From Heterodera schachtii (lineage: Eukaryota; Nematoda; Chromadorea; Rhabditida; Heteroderidae), in contig SIJG01000010.1 of the NCBI GenBank assembly GCA_023374025.1, forward strand, positions 1,380,905-1,444,904: DNA of 64,000 nt, written 5' to 3'. Positions within the stretch are counted from its first letter, which is position 1. The number at the start of each line of letters is the position of its first letter. Position numbers and translations under genes: made by a program. Of this stretch, positions 63,177-64,000 are shown one piece after another. The notes beneath the pieces were generated by a model. That model was given only the letters and a program-made list of their open reading frames with translations, made no database searches and had not been told where the DNA came from.

Positions 63177-64000
63177 ATGAACCGACGGTAAGCAATTTGA
63201 AAAAGTCACCCAAATTCGGCATTTATTTACTAAACTGTTTTTCCATAATTTCAGTTGGGTGTGTAATGACGTTTGGATGGACATTTTCCCATCCTTTGAC
63301 CGTCCTCAACTTGGCCTCAAATTGGCATTGCTTTCGCCACGTTTCAATGCGTTGGTGGACAAACATTTCGATGGCAAAAGGGAATTGACAATTTGGAGAC
63401 TAATCGAAATTCGTCGCAAGTACAAAGAACCAGAACCGAAACTTTATGTACTGTTCGATGACGGATTTGTGCCATTTCCATTGCCCGACCGTCCGCTGCC
63501 CAGCAAAATCTGTTTTAAGAGCCTTCAGATTGTGTAATTAAAAATCAGAAGCTATGGCAATAAAAACATTCTTTCCATTTTCAGGCACATTGATCACTCC
63601 GTCATCGCTTTTGTTCGTTTAAATCACCAAATTTTCGACAAAAGAGGCATCAATTTACATTTGTGGATTCATTCACCACACAACACGGATGACCAGCCAA
63701 TTTGGGATGTTTTTGTTCGTGAAATTTGGCCAATTTTTTCGGCAAATATTCGCCACTTGGGCTTTTCCTATGGTGATCAGTTGGACAATTTGCGTCGTCG
63801 AACTTCTCCGACAATTCTCACCGATCTCAACCAATTGAATTCAATCTATTCACATGATTTGTTGCCCGAGGCGATTGGTGATGCTTCTGATGGACCAAAT
63901 GCAACAATTTCTGCTGGCCAAGCATTGTCCAAATGGTTGCACTCTCCGAGAAAAGATGGCCAACCAAAGCGATTGCATTGCGAAACTTACAACGAACAAG
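63177..64000 (+). CDS. F-box-like family protein (copy 14), cut by window end
   Basis: Exon 1 is 63177-63187, exon 2 63255-63533, and exon 3 runs from 63585 past the window end. All splice sites are canonical, phases agree and no stop occurs. Exon 2 reads W-V-C-N-D-V-W-M-D-I-F-P-S-F-D and ends I-C-F-K-S-L-Q-I-V. Exon 3 has D-D-Q-P-I-W-D-V-F-V-R-E-I-W-P, T-S-P-T-I-L-T-D-L-N-Q-L and A-T-I-S-A-G-Q-A-L-S-K-W-L-H-S-P-R. It is likely a functional short-form member if exons 4 and 5 are also intact. Confidence 0.85.

Overview
The window looks like a piece of a plant-parasitic cyst nematode genome (Heteroderinae, Globodera or Heterodera type). The reasons are an AT-rich nuclear sequence with many short introns (about 40-80 bases), and a multigene family whose exons read N-D-V-W-M-D-I-x-P-x-F-D ... 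L-A-L-L-S-P-R-F-N-A-L-V-D ... G-Q-A-L-S-K-W-L-H-T-P-R-x-D-G-Q-P-K. I recognise these as the F-box-like family that is greatly expanded in cyst nematodes. The species assignment is inference from memory of the family; no database was used.

Layout. 1-13,080 is a very AT-rich, gene-poor stretch with a few inserted transposons and no gene I can support well. 13,216-16,450 holds two decayed mobile-element genes: a membrane glycoprotein-like (env-like) ORF on + and a MULE transposase on -. From 16.9 kb to the right edge the sequence is a degenerating array of the F-box-like family, with at least ten copies or large fragments on both strands plus four or more isolated terminal exons. Two members on the - strand (43,301-46,005 and 57,397-58,914) read through all five exons without a stop, and a third (from 63,177) is intact up to the window edge. 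The others carry frameshifts, one nonsense codon, internal deletions or transposon breaks.

Two unrelated single-copy genes sit inside the array. One is a complete but divergent 14-3-3 protein (50,437-51,530, - strand, 250 aa). The other is a small three-exon single-pass membrane protein with a signal peptide and a 14-residue tandem repeat in its tail (55,527-56,562, + strand, 245 aa).

Most of the rest is DNA transposons, many of which I could delimit to the base by 8-bp target-site duplications (TSDs). They include a 2.77-kb hAT element with its transposase (46,908-49,674), several non-autonomous TAGAG/TAGGG/CAGGG-ended elements packed with G/C-rich simple subterminal repeats, and a second class of long-inverted-repeat foldback elements that all begin GG and also make 8-bp duplications. 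Elements are nested inside each other and inside F-box-like introns and 5' flanks. The main biology here is therefore a fast birth-and-death gene family being rearranged in step with transposon bursts.
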